57,089 nt of DNA from Geobacter sp. UBA5735 (lineage in GTDB: Bacteria; Desulfobacterota; Desulfuromonadia; Geobacterales; Geobacteraceae): assembly GCA_002419385.1 (NCBI GenBank), contig DIFZ01000030.1:1-57089 (forward strand), given 5' to 3'. The notes beneath the pieces are model-generated. The model saw only the letters and a list, made by a program, of their open reading frames with translations. It was not told the DNA's origin and did not search any database. This document shows positions 41,520-50,040 of the stretch, piece by piece; within the stretch, counting starts at the first letter, position 1; every line of letters starts with the position of its first letter. The translations under genes were made by a program, and so were the position numbers.

Positions 41520-41908
41520 TCATGAGCAGGATCCTGGTGGTGGATGATGAGAGCAGCATCAGACTGCTCTACTCGCACGAGCTTGCCGATGAAGGCTACG
41601 AGATAGCAACAGCAGCCAATGCCGCTGATGCGGTGGAATTGCTGCGCAGAGACGATTTCGATCTGATCCTGCTGGATATCAAGCTCAAGAATGAGAGCGG
41701 CCTCGAACTCCTGCAGAGGATCGTCAAGGAGCGCCACAATCTGCCGGTCATCCTCTGTACGGCATTCTCATGCTATAAAGACGATTTCTCAGCTTGGCTC
41801 GCTGACGGATACGTTGTGAAATCCAGCGATCTGCAGGAGCTCAAGGACGAGATCAGACGGGTACTCGCCAAGAAGTCTTCCCGCGGACCAACGCACAAGC
41901 AGATGTGA
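41516..41908 (+). CDS. single-domain response regulator (CheY-like)
   Basis: A 130-aa receiver domain only: VVDDESS (acidic pocket Asp10-Asp11), phospho-acceptor Asp54 in LILLDIKLKNESG, Thr in ILCTAF and Lys in VVKSSDL. No output domain. It overlaps the kinase gene by ATGA and has AAGGAAGGG before the ATG at 41516; ATG 41522 is an alternative. It presumably acts by phospho-transfer or protein contact. A glycogen-cluster gene follows 113 nt downstream. Confidence 0.92.
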   Translation: MIMSRILVVDDESSIRLLYSHELADEGYEIATAANAADAVELLRRDDFDLILLDIKLKNESGLELLQRIVKERHNLPVILCTAFSCYKDDFSAWLADGYVVKSSDLQELKDEIRRVLAKKSSRGPTHKQM

Positions 41909-42021
41909 CCTTCCCGGTAGATGCCGGTATTCAAGGACTTTTCATCCCCGCATCGCCCGGGAACGTGCACCGGTTTCACCCGCCCGGTCCGGCCGATCAT
42001 GGAGGGAGGAGGATTGCATAC

Positions 42022-44529
42022 GTGAAAGCAGTCATCATGGCAGGCGGTTTCGGCACCAGGATCCAGCCCTTGACCAGTGGCATACCGAAACCGATGATCC
42101 CCCTTGCCAACCGTCCGATCATGCTCCATATCGTTGAACTCCTGAAAAGGCATGGCATTACCGACATGGTCATGCTGCTCCACCATCAGCCTGACGTCAT
42201 CAAGAACTTTTTCCGCGACGGGTCGGATTTCGACATCAGGGTCGAATATGTCACGCCGCTCCAGGACATGGGAACGGCAGGCTCGGTCAAGTGCGCCCAG
42301 CATCTTCTCGATGAGCGGTTCATGGTGATCAGCGGCGATCTGCTGACCGACTTCAATCTGGGGAGCATCGTCGAATTCCACTGTGAAAAAAGGGCCATGG
42401 CCACGATCACCCTGACTTCGGTCAGGGATCCGCTCCAGTTCGGCGTCGTCATAACCGACAGGGAAAAGAGGATTACCCAGTTTCTTGAAAAACCCGGGTG
42501 GGGAGAGGTGATCTCAGACACCATCAACACGGGCATCTACGTACTGGAGCCGGAGATCTTCCGCTCTATTCCCGAAGGGGAGATCTTCGATTTTTCCAAC
42601 GATCTCTTTCCTGTCCTGCTTGCCAATAATGACCCGTTGTTCGGGTGTCCGGTCAAGGGCTACTGGCGCGACATCGGCAATACCGATTCCTATCGCGAAG
42701 CTCACCACGACATTTTCCATGGCAGGATCAACGTCAGGATCGACGAGGAAAAACAGGACCTCCTGGGCAAGGATATCCGCCTGGGAACAGATGTGCGCCT
42801 GGATGATCTCGCATCCCTGGAAGGAACCGTCATCCTGGGGGACAACTCCCAGATCATGGCAAACGCCCATATACGGGACAGCGCAGTGGGCCGGAACTGC
42901 ACCATAGAATCCGGTGCGCGGCTTTTCCGGTGCGTGGTGTGGGACAATGTCTATATCAAAAAAGGCGTCAGAATGGTGGATTCCGTGATTTGCAGCAATG
43001 TGAGCATCGGTCAGGGAGTCACCATGGAGGAAGGTGTCATCGTGGCTGACGATACGTCAATCGGTGAGGACGCCTATATCAAGAAAGACATCAAGATCTG
43101 GCCGAAGAAGCTCATAGAGTCGGGAGCTATCGTGTCGGGAAACCTCATCTGGGGTGAGAAGTGGAAGAAATCCCTGTTCGAGGGGTCGATGATCCGCGGG
43201 CTCACCAATATCGAACTGACCCCCGAATTCATGGCAAAGCTCGGCTGCGCTTTCGGCAGTACCCTTCCCAAGGGGAGCTTCATCCTCGCGGGCCGCGATG
43301 CCCATCGTTCCTCGCGCATGCTGAAACGGAGCTTCCTCGGCGGGATCCTCTCCACGGGAGTCAATGTCAGGGACATGAAAATGCTTCCCCTGCCGCTGTT
43401 GCGGTACAAGCTGAAGACCTTCGGAGAGGTGGGGGGGGTGCAGTTCCGTGAAGCGCTCGATGACTCGGCCACGACCGAGATCGTGTTCCTGGACGCGGAC
43501 GGTCTGGATTTTTCCAGCTCCATGGGCAAGAACGTGGAACGGGTCTACTACAAGGAATCTTTCCGCAGGGCGCACCATTCCGAACCGGGCGCCATCTCGG
43601 AGCTTGCCAATGTGGTCGATTTCTACCGGGAGGGCTTTTTCCGCGCCATCGATGCCGGCGCAGTGAAACGTGGCACGTTCAAGGTCGTGGTCGATTTCAC
43701 CTATTCAACCGCAAGCCAGGTGCTTCCGGGACTCCTGAACGCAATGGGCTGCGAGGTGGTGGCGCTCAACGCCTATATCGAGGAGCAGAGCGACGACAAG
43801 ACGGGTGCGGATCTTTCCCTGAGCCTGCAGCGGCTTTCCAAGATTGTCGTGGCCCTGGACGCCCAGGCGGGTTTCTGGCTCGATCCCACATCGGAGAGCA
43901 TCATTCTCGTGGACGAAGTCGGCAGGGTATGCAGTGGAGCGGAACTGCTTTCGCTCATGGTATCATTGCTGCTGCAGCGGGAGGGCGCCGGAGGGTACGC
44001 TGTGCCGGTGTCGGCTCCTTCAGTTATTGAGGAGATGGTACGCCGAAGCGGGGGAACGGTGCTGCGCACGAAAACTTCCGACCGTTCCATGATCGAGGCT
44101 TCGCTTCCGTCAGAGGTGGTGTTTGCGGGATCCCTTGCCGGCCGCTTTGCCTTTCCCCGTTTCCAGAATGCCTTTGACGGAATGTTTGCCATTGCCAAGC
44201 TGGTGGAAATGGCTTCGGAAATGGGGGCGCCGCTCTCGGAAATCATCGGGAAGATTCCCTTCCGCACCTATCTCGAGACGGCAGTCCCCTGCGTCTGGGA
44301 GCTGAAGGGCGGCGTAATGCGCAGGATGAGCGAAGACAGCCTTGACAGGGAGACAAGCTTTGTCGACGGTATCAAGGTTCATTTCGGCGAGGACTGGATT
44401 CTCGTACTCCCGGACCAGACCGTGCCGTTGATACGTATCATAGCCGAAGCGAAGAATGAGGAAACGGCGAGGAAATTAATGAAAGAATACCGGACCAAAG
44501 TCGAATTCTGGAAAAAGGAGTCGCGCTGA
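42022..44529 (+). CDS. sugar nucleotidyltransferase - phosphomannomutase fusion (mutase half degenerate)
   Basis: An 835-aa protein. The N-terminal nucleotidyltransferase (1-235) has VIMAGGFGTRIQPLTSGIPKPM and VISGDLLTDF; a left-handed beta-helix (about 250-370) follows. The remainder aligns with alpha-D-phosphohexomutases, but the catalytic Ser loop TASHNP and the DGDGDR metal loop are absent; the latter position reads ALDAQAGFWLD. It probably makes a nucleotide sugar (GDP-mannose or ADP/UDP-glucose type); substrate unproven. The start is GTG at 42022 with GGAGGGAGGAGG upstream. GH57 gene begins at its stop. Confidence 0.88.
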   Translation: MKAVIMAGGFGTRIQPLTSGIPKPMIPLANRPIMLHIVELLKRHGITDMVMLLHHQPDVIKNFFRDGSDFDIRVEYVTPLQDMGTAGSVKCAQHLLDERFMVISGDLLTDFNLGSIVEFHCEKRAMATITLTSVRDPLQFGVVITDREKRITQFLEKPGWGEVISDTINTGIYVLEPEIFRSIPEGEIFDFSNDLFPVLLANNDPLFGCPVKGYWRDIGNTDSYREAHHDIFHGRINVRIDEEKQDLLGKDIRLGTDVRLDDLASLEGTVILGDNSQIMANAHIRDSAVGRNCTIESGARLFRCVVWDNVYIKKGVRMVDSVICSNVSIGQGVTMEEGVIVADDTSIGEDAYIKKDIKIWPKKLIESGAIVSGNLIWGEKWKKSLFEGSMIRGLTNIELTPEFMAKLGCAFGSTLPKGSFILAGRDAHRSSRMLKRSFLGGILSTGVNVRDMKMLPLPLLRYKLKTFGEVGGVQFREALDDSATTEIVFLDADGLDFSSSMGKNVERVYYKESFRRAHHSEPGAISELANVVDFYREGFFRAIDAGAVKRGTFKVVVDFTYSTASQVLPGLLNAMGCEVVALNAYIEEQSDDKTGADLSLSLQRLSKIVVALDAQAGFWLDPTSESIILVDEVGRVCSGAELLSLMVSLLLQREGAGGYAVPVSAPSVIEEMVRRSGGTVLRTKTSDRSMIEASLPSEVVFAGSLAGRFAFPRFQNAFDGMFAIAKLVEMASEMGAPLSEIIGKIPFRTYLETAVPCVWELKGGVMRRMSEDSLDRETSFVDGIKVHFGEDWILVLPDQTVPLIRIIAEAKNEETARKLMKEYRTKVEFWKKESR

Positions 44530-46734
44530 TTGGCTAAGCCTCTCCACGTCACTTTTTTGTGGCACATGCACCAGCCGTTCTACCGGAATCAGCTGTCCGG
44601 AACCTATGACCTTCCCTGGACCTACCTGCACGCTGTCAAGGATTACTTCGACATGGCAGCCATTGTCGAGGAGGTAGAAGGCGCCAGGGTGGTCTTCAAC
44701 CTGGTTCCCTCGCTGCTGGAACAGATTGTCGAGTATGCCGACGGCACTGCCGGCGACCCTTTCCTGACGCATTACGCACTGTCTCCGGCTGACATGTCTG
44801 CCGAACAGCGCCTCTTTGTGCTCGACAATTTTTTTTCCGCCAACCGGGAGAGGATGATCGACCCCTATCCCCGCTATCTCGAACTCCGTTACCTGTTGGG
44901 CAACGGTGACCACTCTTCAGCCGTTGACCGGTTGCGATGCGCCGGGGACCAGGACATTCTGGACCTGCAGGTCTGGTTCCTGCTTGCCTGGACCGGGGAG
45001 GCGGCCAGGCGGCGCTACCCGGAACTGTCCGGGCTGTATTCCAAGGGGCGCGATTATACCGATGACGACAAGCGGCTGCTCCTGGAGACGCACAGGACAA
45101 TCCTCAAGAGAATCATCCCCCTCTATCGGACACTCCACGAGCAGGGCAAGGCGGAATTGTCGGTTTCTCCCTACTTCCACCCCATCCTGCCGCTCCTCTG
45201 CGATACGGGTATCGCCCGGGAGGCGATGCCGCGTGCCAATCTGCCCAGGCCGGGTTTTTACTGCCCGGAAGATGCCAGGGCTCAGGTGCTCAGGGGACGT
45301 GCATATTTCGAGGACGTGTTCGGCTTTGCCTCCCGGGGGATGTGGCCGTCAGAAGGGTCGGTCAGTGACGAGACCCTGGCCATCCTTGCGGAATGCGGCC
45401 TGGAATGGGCTGCGAGCGACGAGGGGGTTCTCGCCGCAAGCCTGCCGGAAGGACTGGCAACGGGAAAGGGAAACCTGTATCATCCCTACTTGTTTTCCCG
45501 GGAGGGAAAAGAAATCGCCCTGTTCTTCCGCAACCGTCAGCTTTCCGATCTGATCGGGTTCACCTATTCCCGATGGCAGGCGGAGCGGGCTGCCGGCGAT
45601 TTCGTGCAACGGCTGCTTGCTGTCCGCAGGGATGTGCCGGATGCCGAGCACGTTTCGATCATCCTTGATGGCGAGAACGCCTGGGAATACTACCCGGAAA
45701 ACGGCTACGGCTTTCTCACCGCGCTCTACCGGAAGATCGGCCAGAGCCGGCAGCTGGAATTCGCCACGCCATCGGATGACCGGGTGCGGGAATCGGTCCG
45801 GCGGAGCCTGGGCCATGTCCGCCCGGGCTCCTGGATCAATGCGGATTTCGGTATATGGGTGGGGCATCCTGAGGAAAACCTGGCCTGGGAGCATCTCCAC
45901 CGGGCACGGACAGCAGCGCTCACCCGGAATCCGGAGGTTGCGGCGATTCTCGCGGCAGGCGCGGGTCCTGCCGGTTCCCCCGGTGGCGGGGCATCCGTTG
46001 CCGAATCAATCTGCCGCTCGCTGTATGCAGCCGAAGGTAGTGACTGGTTCTGGTGGTTCGGGGACGACCATTTTTCGCCGCACAGCGATCATTTCGACCG
46101 GCTTTTCCGCAACAGCCTGATCCATGTCTACCGGCTGCTGGGCATGGATGTGCCGGGTGAATTGTACCAAGCCATCAAGCAGGTCACACCGGCAGGGCTG
46201 GTGAGGAAGCCTTCGACGCTCATCACCCCCCTGTTGAACGGCATGGTGGATGACTACTTCGAATGGCATGGCGCCGGCCTGTTCGATCTCAGTCGCCAGT
46301 CGTCGGCCATGCATGCAGGGGAGTCCCTGCTGAACAGTTTCTTTTACGGCTATGACAGGGACTATTTCTACGTGCGCGTCGATGGGTCATCCCCCCTCGA
46401 CAAGGCGCTGCTGCCGGATGACGTGCTTCGACTGCACCTGCTTCTTGAGCGGGAATATCTCCTCGCCATGACTTCCGGGACCACCGGAGGGGAGCTTCTG
46501 GAGAGACGCGGCAACAGCTGGTCCGGAACAGGACAGGCATGCGACTGGATCATTGCCCGCCTGTGCGAGGCGCGCGTCCCGCTGGCGGCATTCACGCCGC
46601 AGAAAGGCCAGACCTTTTTTGCCTATGTCACCCTGACCCGTGGTCAGGACGAGATAGGCCGCTGGCCGACCCATGTACCCCTGGCCCTCAGCTACGAAGG
46701 GCCGGATATCGATCTGGAAAACTGGCTTGTCTAG
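44530..46734 (+). CDS. glycoside hydrolase family 57 protein (alpha-amylase / 4-alpha-glucanotransferase type)
   Basis: The 734-aa protein starts VTFLWHMHQPFYRN, the first GH57 motif. The nucleophile motif is GMWPSEGSVS (Glu275) and the later ILDGENAWEYYPENG holds a likely acid/base Asp380. The C-terminal third is a DUF1925/1926-like or beta-rich region. It cleaves or transfers alpha-1,4-glucan chains in the cytoplasm. The start is TTG at 44530, directly after the preceding TGA, so it depends on coupled translation. It lies between the nucleotidyltransferase and galT-like genes in one rightward operon. Confidence 0.92.
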   Translation: MAKPLHVTFLWHMHQPFYRNQLSGTYDLPWTYLHAVKDYFDMAAIVEEVEGARVVFNLVPSLLEQIVEYADGTAGDPFLTHYALSPADMSAEQRLFVLDNFFSANRERMIDPYPRYLELRYLLGNGDHSSAVDRLRCAGDQDILDLQVWFLLAWTGEAARRRYPELSGLYSKGRDYTDDDKRLLLETHRTILKRIIPLYRTLHEQGKAELSVSPYFHPILPLLCDTGIAREAMPRANLPRPGFYCPEDARAQVLRGRAYFEDVFGFASRGMWPSEGSVSDETLAILAECGLEWAASDEGVLAASLPEGLATGKGNLYHPYLFSREGKEIALFFRNRQLSDLIGFTYSRWQAERAAGDFVQRLLAVRRDVPDAEHVSIILDGENAWEYYPENGYGFLTALYRKIGQSRQLEFATPSDDRVRESVRRSLGHVRPGSWINADFGIWVGHPEENLAWEHLHRARTAALTRNPEVAAILAAGAGPAGSPGGGASVAESICRSLYAAEGSDWFWWFGDDHFSPHSDHFDRLFRNSLIHVYRLLGMDVPGELYQAIKQVTPAGLVRKPSTLITPLLNGMVDDYFEWHGAGLFDLSRQSSAMHAGESLLNSFFYGYDRDYFYVRVDGSSPLDKALLPDDVLRLHLLLEREYLLAMTSGTTGGELLERRGNSWSGTGQACDWIIARLCEARVPLAAFTPQKGQTFFAYVTLTRGQDEIGRWPTHVPLALSYEGPDIDLENWLV

Positions 46735-46754
46735 CAGCGGAAAGGGAGGGCATG

Positions 46755-47780
46755 ATGTCAGAGTTGCGCTGGGACCCTTTGAAACGGCACTGGGTCATAA
46801 TAGCCGCCGATCGTGGCAGGAGGCCCAACGATTTTTTCGTTGAGCCCAAGCCGACACCCATGACGAGCTGTCCCTTCTGCTACGGGAACGAGGACAAGGC
46901 ACCCCGGGAGATCTTCGCCATCCGGCCGTCGGGGCCGCCCGATTCCCCCAACTGGCGGGTCAGGGTGATCCCCAACAAATATCCGGTTCTGCGGGTTGAG
47001 GGAGAACTGAAGAGCCGCGGGCACGGGCTCTATGATGTCATGAACGGGATCGGCGCTCACGAGATCATTATCGAGACTCCGGACCATGAGAAAGGGATGG
47101 CCGACCTGTCGGTGGACGAGCTGGTCGACGTGCTGACAGCCTACCGCGCCCGCCTCCTGGATTTGCGCCAGGACCTGCGCCTCCGATATATGGTCCTGTT
47201 CAAGAATTACGGTGTCAGGGCGGGCGCTTCTCTCAGCCATTCCCACAGCCAGCTGATCGCCGTCCCCCTCGTCCCCCCGATGACCGTGACAGAGCTCCAT
47301 GCGTGCCGCGAGTTCTTCGATGTGAAGGGCCGCTGCTTCATGTGCGACATCATCGAATTCGAACTTCGTGCGGGCGAGAGGATTGTCCGGGAATTCCCCG
47401 ATTACGTGGTGCTCGCTCCCTTCGCCTCGTGTCTGCCTTTCGAGTTGCGGCTCTATCCCAGGTTTCACAGCCACGAGTTCTCCCTGCTGGAAGACGGGCA
47501 GCTGGCAGGGTTGGCGGTTGCGATGAAGGATATGTTGCTGCGCCTCAGGGAAGTCCTCAAGAACCCGGCATACAACTTCATCATCCACACGGCTCCCTCG
47601 CTCCTACCGAGGCCGGGCCGTCCTGATTTCTGGAGTTCCATAGAGTATGATTTCCACTGGCATATCGAGCTTGTCCCGCGCATTACGGAGATTGCCGGTT
47701 TCGAATGGGGTTCGGGTTTTCACATTAACTCGGTTCCTCCCGAGGATGCGGCAGCTTTCCTGCGGGGGGTATCTCTCTGA
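46755..47780 (+). CDS. galT: galactose-1-phosphate uridylyltransferase-like protein
   Basis: The 341-aa HIT-superfamily enzyme has RWDPLKRHWVIIAADRGRRP, zinc-site CPFCYGNE, NKYPVLR, the active site HSHSQ (His162, His164, Gln166) and a C-terminal FHWHIELVPR. It transfers UMP (or AMP in ADP-glucose phosphorylase-type relatives) between hexose phosphates. In a glycogen operon the physiological sugar may be glucose. ATG 46752 and ATG 46755 are adjacent; the AGGGAGGG at 46743-46750 is better spaced for the second. It closes the operon begun at 42022. Confidence 0.92.
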   Translation: MSELRWDPLKRHWVIIAADRGRRPNDFFVEPKPTPMTSCPFCYGNEDKAPREIFAIRPSGPPDSPNWRVRVIPNKYPVLRVEGELKSRGHGLYDVMNGIGAHEIIIETPDHEKGMADLSVDELVDVLTAYRARLLDLRQDLRLRYMVLFKNYGVRAGASLSHSHSQLIAVPLVPPMTVTELHACREFFDVKGRCFMCDIIEFELRAGERIVREFPDYVVLAPFASCLPFELRLYPRFHSHEFSLLEDGQLAGLAVAMKDMLLRLREVLKNPAYNFIIHTAPSLLPRPGRPDFWSSIEYDFHWHIELVPRITEIAGFEWGSGFHINSVPPEDAAAFLRGVSL

Positions 47781-47782
47781 AA

Positions 47783-47918
47783 GGCTGCAGAAAAACTGTT
47801 GCGGAGCCCGTCTGCGGCGTTGAGCGGTGCTCATGTCTGCGCCTGCCCTGGTGACATGTCTCAGGTGCTGCTCCGTTTGCCGTACATCGGGTCTTTTCCA
47901 TCACGTTTTTCAACAGCC
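47783..47918. repeat. MITE-like element with 14-bp terminal inverted repeats
   Basis: GGCTGCAGAAAAAC (47783-47796) and GTTTTTCAACAGCC (47905-47918) are inverted with 12 of 14 matches and enclose 108 nt without a gene. The GGCTGTTGAAAAA end is familiar to me from Geobacter intergenic DNA, suggesting a dispersed element. Confidence 0.4.
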
Positions 47919-47966
47919 AGCGCAGGTCGTTCCGTCGCGGCAGCCGAGTTTCAGTGAGGATGGTTT

Positions 47967-47996
47967 TTGACAAAATGATGACGTTTGGATTATATA
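47967..47996 (+). promoter_or_regulatory. glgA promoter
   Basis: TTGACA (47967-47972) lies 18 nt before TATATA (47991-47996). This gives a leader of about 70 nt and separates glgA from the galT operon. Confidence 0.65.
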
Positions 47997-48071
47997 GATG
48001 AGGGGAGATAGCTTTTGTCTGATGTCATGCAGTGAGCCGATCCGGCATTATTACGAAACAGAGGATCTATA

Positions 48072-49520
48072 ATGAAAATTTTATATGTTGCATCTGAGGT
48101 TGCACCCTTTGCCAAGACAGGGGGGCTGGCGGACGTGGCAGGAGCTCTCCCCAAGGCCATGAAGAAGCGGGGGCATGATGCCCGTATCATCATGCCCCTC
48201 TACAAATGCATCGAAACAGGCGGCTTTACGATCAAAAAGTCGAGAAAAGGGGTGGAGACAGCCCTGGCCGGATCAATTCAGAAGGGCATGCTGCGGCAGA
48301 CGGCGCTGGGTGATATCCCGGTCTACCTGCTGGAAAACAAGGATTTCTACAACCGGTCCTATCTCTATGGCACCCCTGAGGGCGATTATGCGGACAATGC
48401 CAGGCGGTTCGGCTTTTTCTGCCATGGGGTGGTGGAGCTCCTGAAAAGGATGGATTTCAGGCCGGACATCATTCACTGCAATGACTGGCAGACGGCGCTC
48501 GTCCCCGCTCTGATACGATACGGCCATGACGGCGATCCCTTTTTCATGAAAACCGCCCTTGTCTACACGATACACAATCTTGCCTACCAGGGGATATTCG
48601 ACCGTGAGGCCATTGCAGACCTCGGTATCGACTGCTCCTATTTCACCGTCGACCGGATGGAATACTATGGCAGGCTGAACCTGATGAAGGGCGGGATCCT
48701 GGCATCTGATATAGTCAGTACCGTTTCAGGCACCTATTGCCAGGAAATCCAGTCTGAAGAAATGGGCTGCGGGCTTGAGGGAGTTCTGAGACAGCGCGGG
48801 CGGGATCTGTACGGCATCCTGAACGGGATCGATTACGAGGAGTGGGATCCTTCGACCGATTCTGCCTTGTACAGGAACTATTCCGCTACCGCCCGTTCCG
48901 GCAAGGCTGCCAACAAGAGGGGTCTGCAAAAGCAGCTGGGCCTGGAGTTGAAACAGGATGTTCCCCTGATTGCCATGATTACCAGGCTGTCGGCGCAAAA
49001 AGGCCTTGACCTGGTGGAAAAGCTGCTGCCGAAGCTGGCGAAACAAGACCTGCAGCTGGTGATCCTGGGTACCGGCGACGAGAAATACATGAACATGCTC
49101 TCCGAATTCAAGTCAAAGGGGGCGGCCAACATTTCGGTACAGCTCGCATTCGACCAGGTTCTGGCCCGGCGGCTATACGCCGCCAGTGACATGTTCCTTA
49201 TGCCGTCCCACTATGAGCCCTGCGGATTGGGGCAGCTCATTGCCTTCCGCTACGGTTCGGTACCTATAGTACGCAGGACCGGCGGACTTGCCGACACGGT
49301 CTTCGATGCCAGGGAAGGGGTCCGGGAGCCCAACGGTTTTTCCTTTGACGAATACACTGCCGACGCCTGCTGGGGCGCCATAAGCAGGGCGCTGGCCGCG
49401 TTCTCGGACCGGAAGGCATGGGACAAGGTGGTCAGGAGCGGCATGAATTCCAATAATTCCTGGGACCATTCGGCCGGGGAGTATGAGGCGCTCTACGAGA
49501 AAGCGATAATGAAACTGTAG
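48072..49520 (+). CDS. glgA: glycogen synthase (ADP-glucose type)
   Basis: The 482-aa GT5 enzyme extends alpha-1,4-glucan from ADP-glucose. KTGGLADVAGALPKA (15-29) is the nucleotide-sugar binding loop; DIIHCNDWQTALVP, YTIHNLAYQG, ARLS-like ITRLSAQKGLDLV and SHYEPCGLGQL with the catalytic Glu are present. Length is normal for bacterial GlgA. It has its own promoter and is followed 10 nt later by a small acidic protein gene and a strong terminator. Confidence 0.96.
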   Translation: MKILYVASEVAPFAKTGGLADVAGALPKAMKKRGHDARIIMPLYKCIETGGFTIKKSRKGVETALAGSIQKGMLRQTALGDIPVYLLENKDFYNRSYLYGTPEGDYADNARRFGFFCHGVVELLKRMDFRPDIIHCNDWQTALVPALIRYGHDGDPFFMKTALVYTIHNLAYQGIFDREAIADLGIDCSYFTVDRMEYYGRLNLMKGGILASDIVSTVSGTYCQEIQSEEMGCGLEGVLRQRGRDLYGILNGIDYEEWDPSTDSALYRNYSATARSGKAANKRGLQKQLGLELKQDVPLIAMITRLSAQKGLDLVEKLLPKLAKQDLQLVILGTGDEKYMNMLSEFKSKGAANISVQLAFDQVLARRLYAASDMFLMPSHYEPCGLGQLIAFRYGSVPIVRRTGGLADTVFDAREGVREPNGFSFDEYTADACWGAISRALAAFSDRKAWDKVVRSGMNSNNSWDHSAGEYEALYEKAIMKL

Positions 49521-49530
49521 CGGGGAACAA

Positions 49531-49692
49531 ATGGCAGCGGGACCTGAAGAGTATGATGAACTGACGAAAGAGATCCGCAACCTTCTGCAGCAGAACCAGC
49601 GTTTCCTGCAGAGGGTGATGGAAGAGGATTTCGAGCCGGAGGAAGGCGAGGAGGAAGCGGAGACCTTGCCGGAGGATTTCGAAGAACTGTAG
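49531..49692 (+). CDS. small acidic protein downstream of glgA
   Basis: A 53-aa protein with a helical N-terminus (ELTKEIRNLLQQNQRFLQRV) and an extremely acidic tail (about 31-53, Glu-rich). CGGGGAACAA precedes the ATG. It is 10 nt after the glgA stop and before a terminator, so it shares the transcript. No family is recognised; the amphipathic helix plus acidic tail suggests a regulator or partner of a glycogen enzyme. Confidence 0.65.
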   Translation: MAAGPEEYDELTKEIRNLLQQNQRFLQRVMEEDFEPEEGEEEAETLPEDFEEL

Positions 49693-49716
49693 CCTGCTTG
49701 TCGCATCCCGGTTTCC

Positions 49717-49769
49717 AAAAAAGGGAGAAGCCCGAGAGAATTGATTTCTCTCGGGCTTCTCCCTTTTTT
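49717..49769. terminator. strong bidirectional terminator after glgA
   Basis: A nearly perfect 24-bp stem (49717-49740 with 49746-49769) begins in A and ends in T, functional in either direction. Confidence 0.92.
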
Positions 49770-50040
49770 GCATCTCGCACCATGGAGATCGCTGTGTTAT
49801 AAAAGTATGCATATTATAATCTTGACTATAAAATATATTTATTATAAAAGGCTACCCAAATAAATTACTTGGTTTATTATAATTATTTTCACCTTAATTG
49901 CATCTCCTGCGTAAAGGCTCCAGAGTCTGCGATATGGGCGAGTGTCAACGTCGCATTGCTTCCACTTTGTTTCTCAGATGGGGGGTGCGCCGGAAATGCA
50001 AGTCACAGGTTGAAAACCATCATTCCATCGGAGGTCCCCC
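49770..50040 (+). promoter_or_regulatory. AT-rich leader of the YD-repeat gene
   Basis: A 110-nt AT-rich stretch contains TTGACT (49822-49827), TATAAA (49843-49848, short 15-nt spacing) and two TTTATTATAA decamers (49838-49847, 49873-49882). The next 150 nt have no gene and may be a structured 5' UTR; no known riboswitch was recognised. TCGGAGGTCCCCC precedes the ATG at 50041. Confidence 0.45.

Noticed and set aside
47783..47918. Intrinsic terminator of galT
   Set aside because: The arms are over 100 nt apart and no T run follows, so a mobile or dispersed repeat is the better reading.
49895..50040. c-di-GMP (GEMM) or other riboswitch before the YD-repeat gene
   Set aside because: Geobacter relatives have many GEMM riboswitches, but the conserved core and tetraloop-receptor helices could not be found here.
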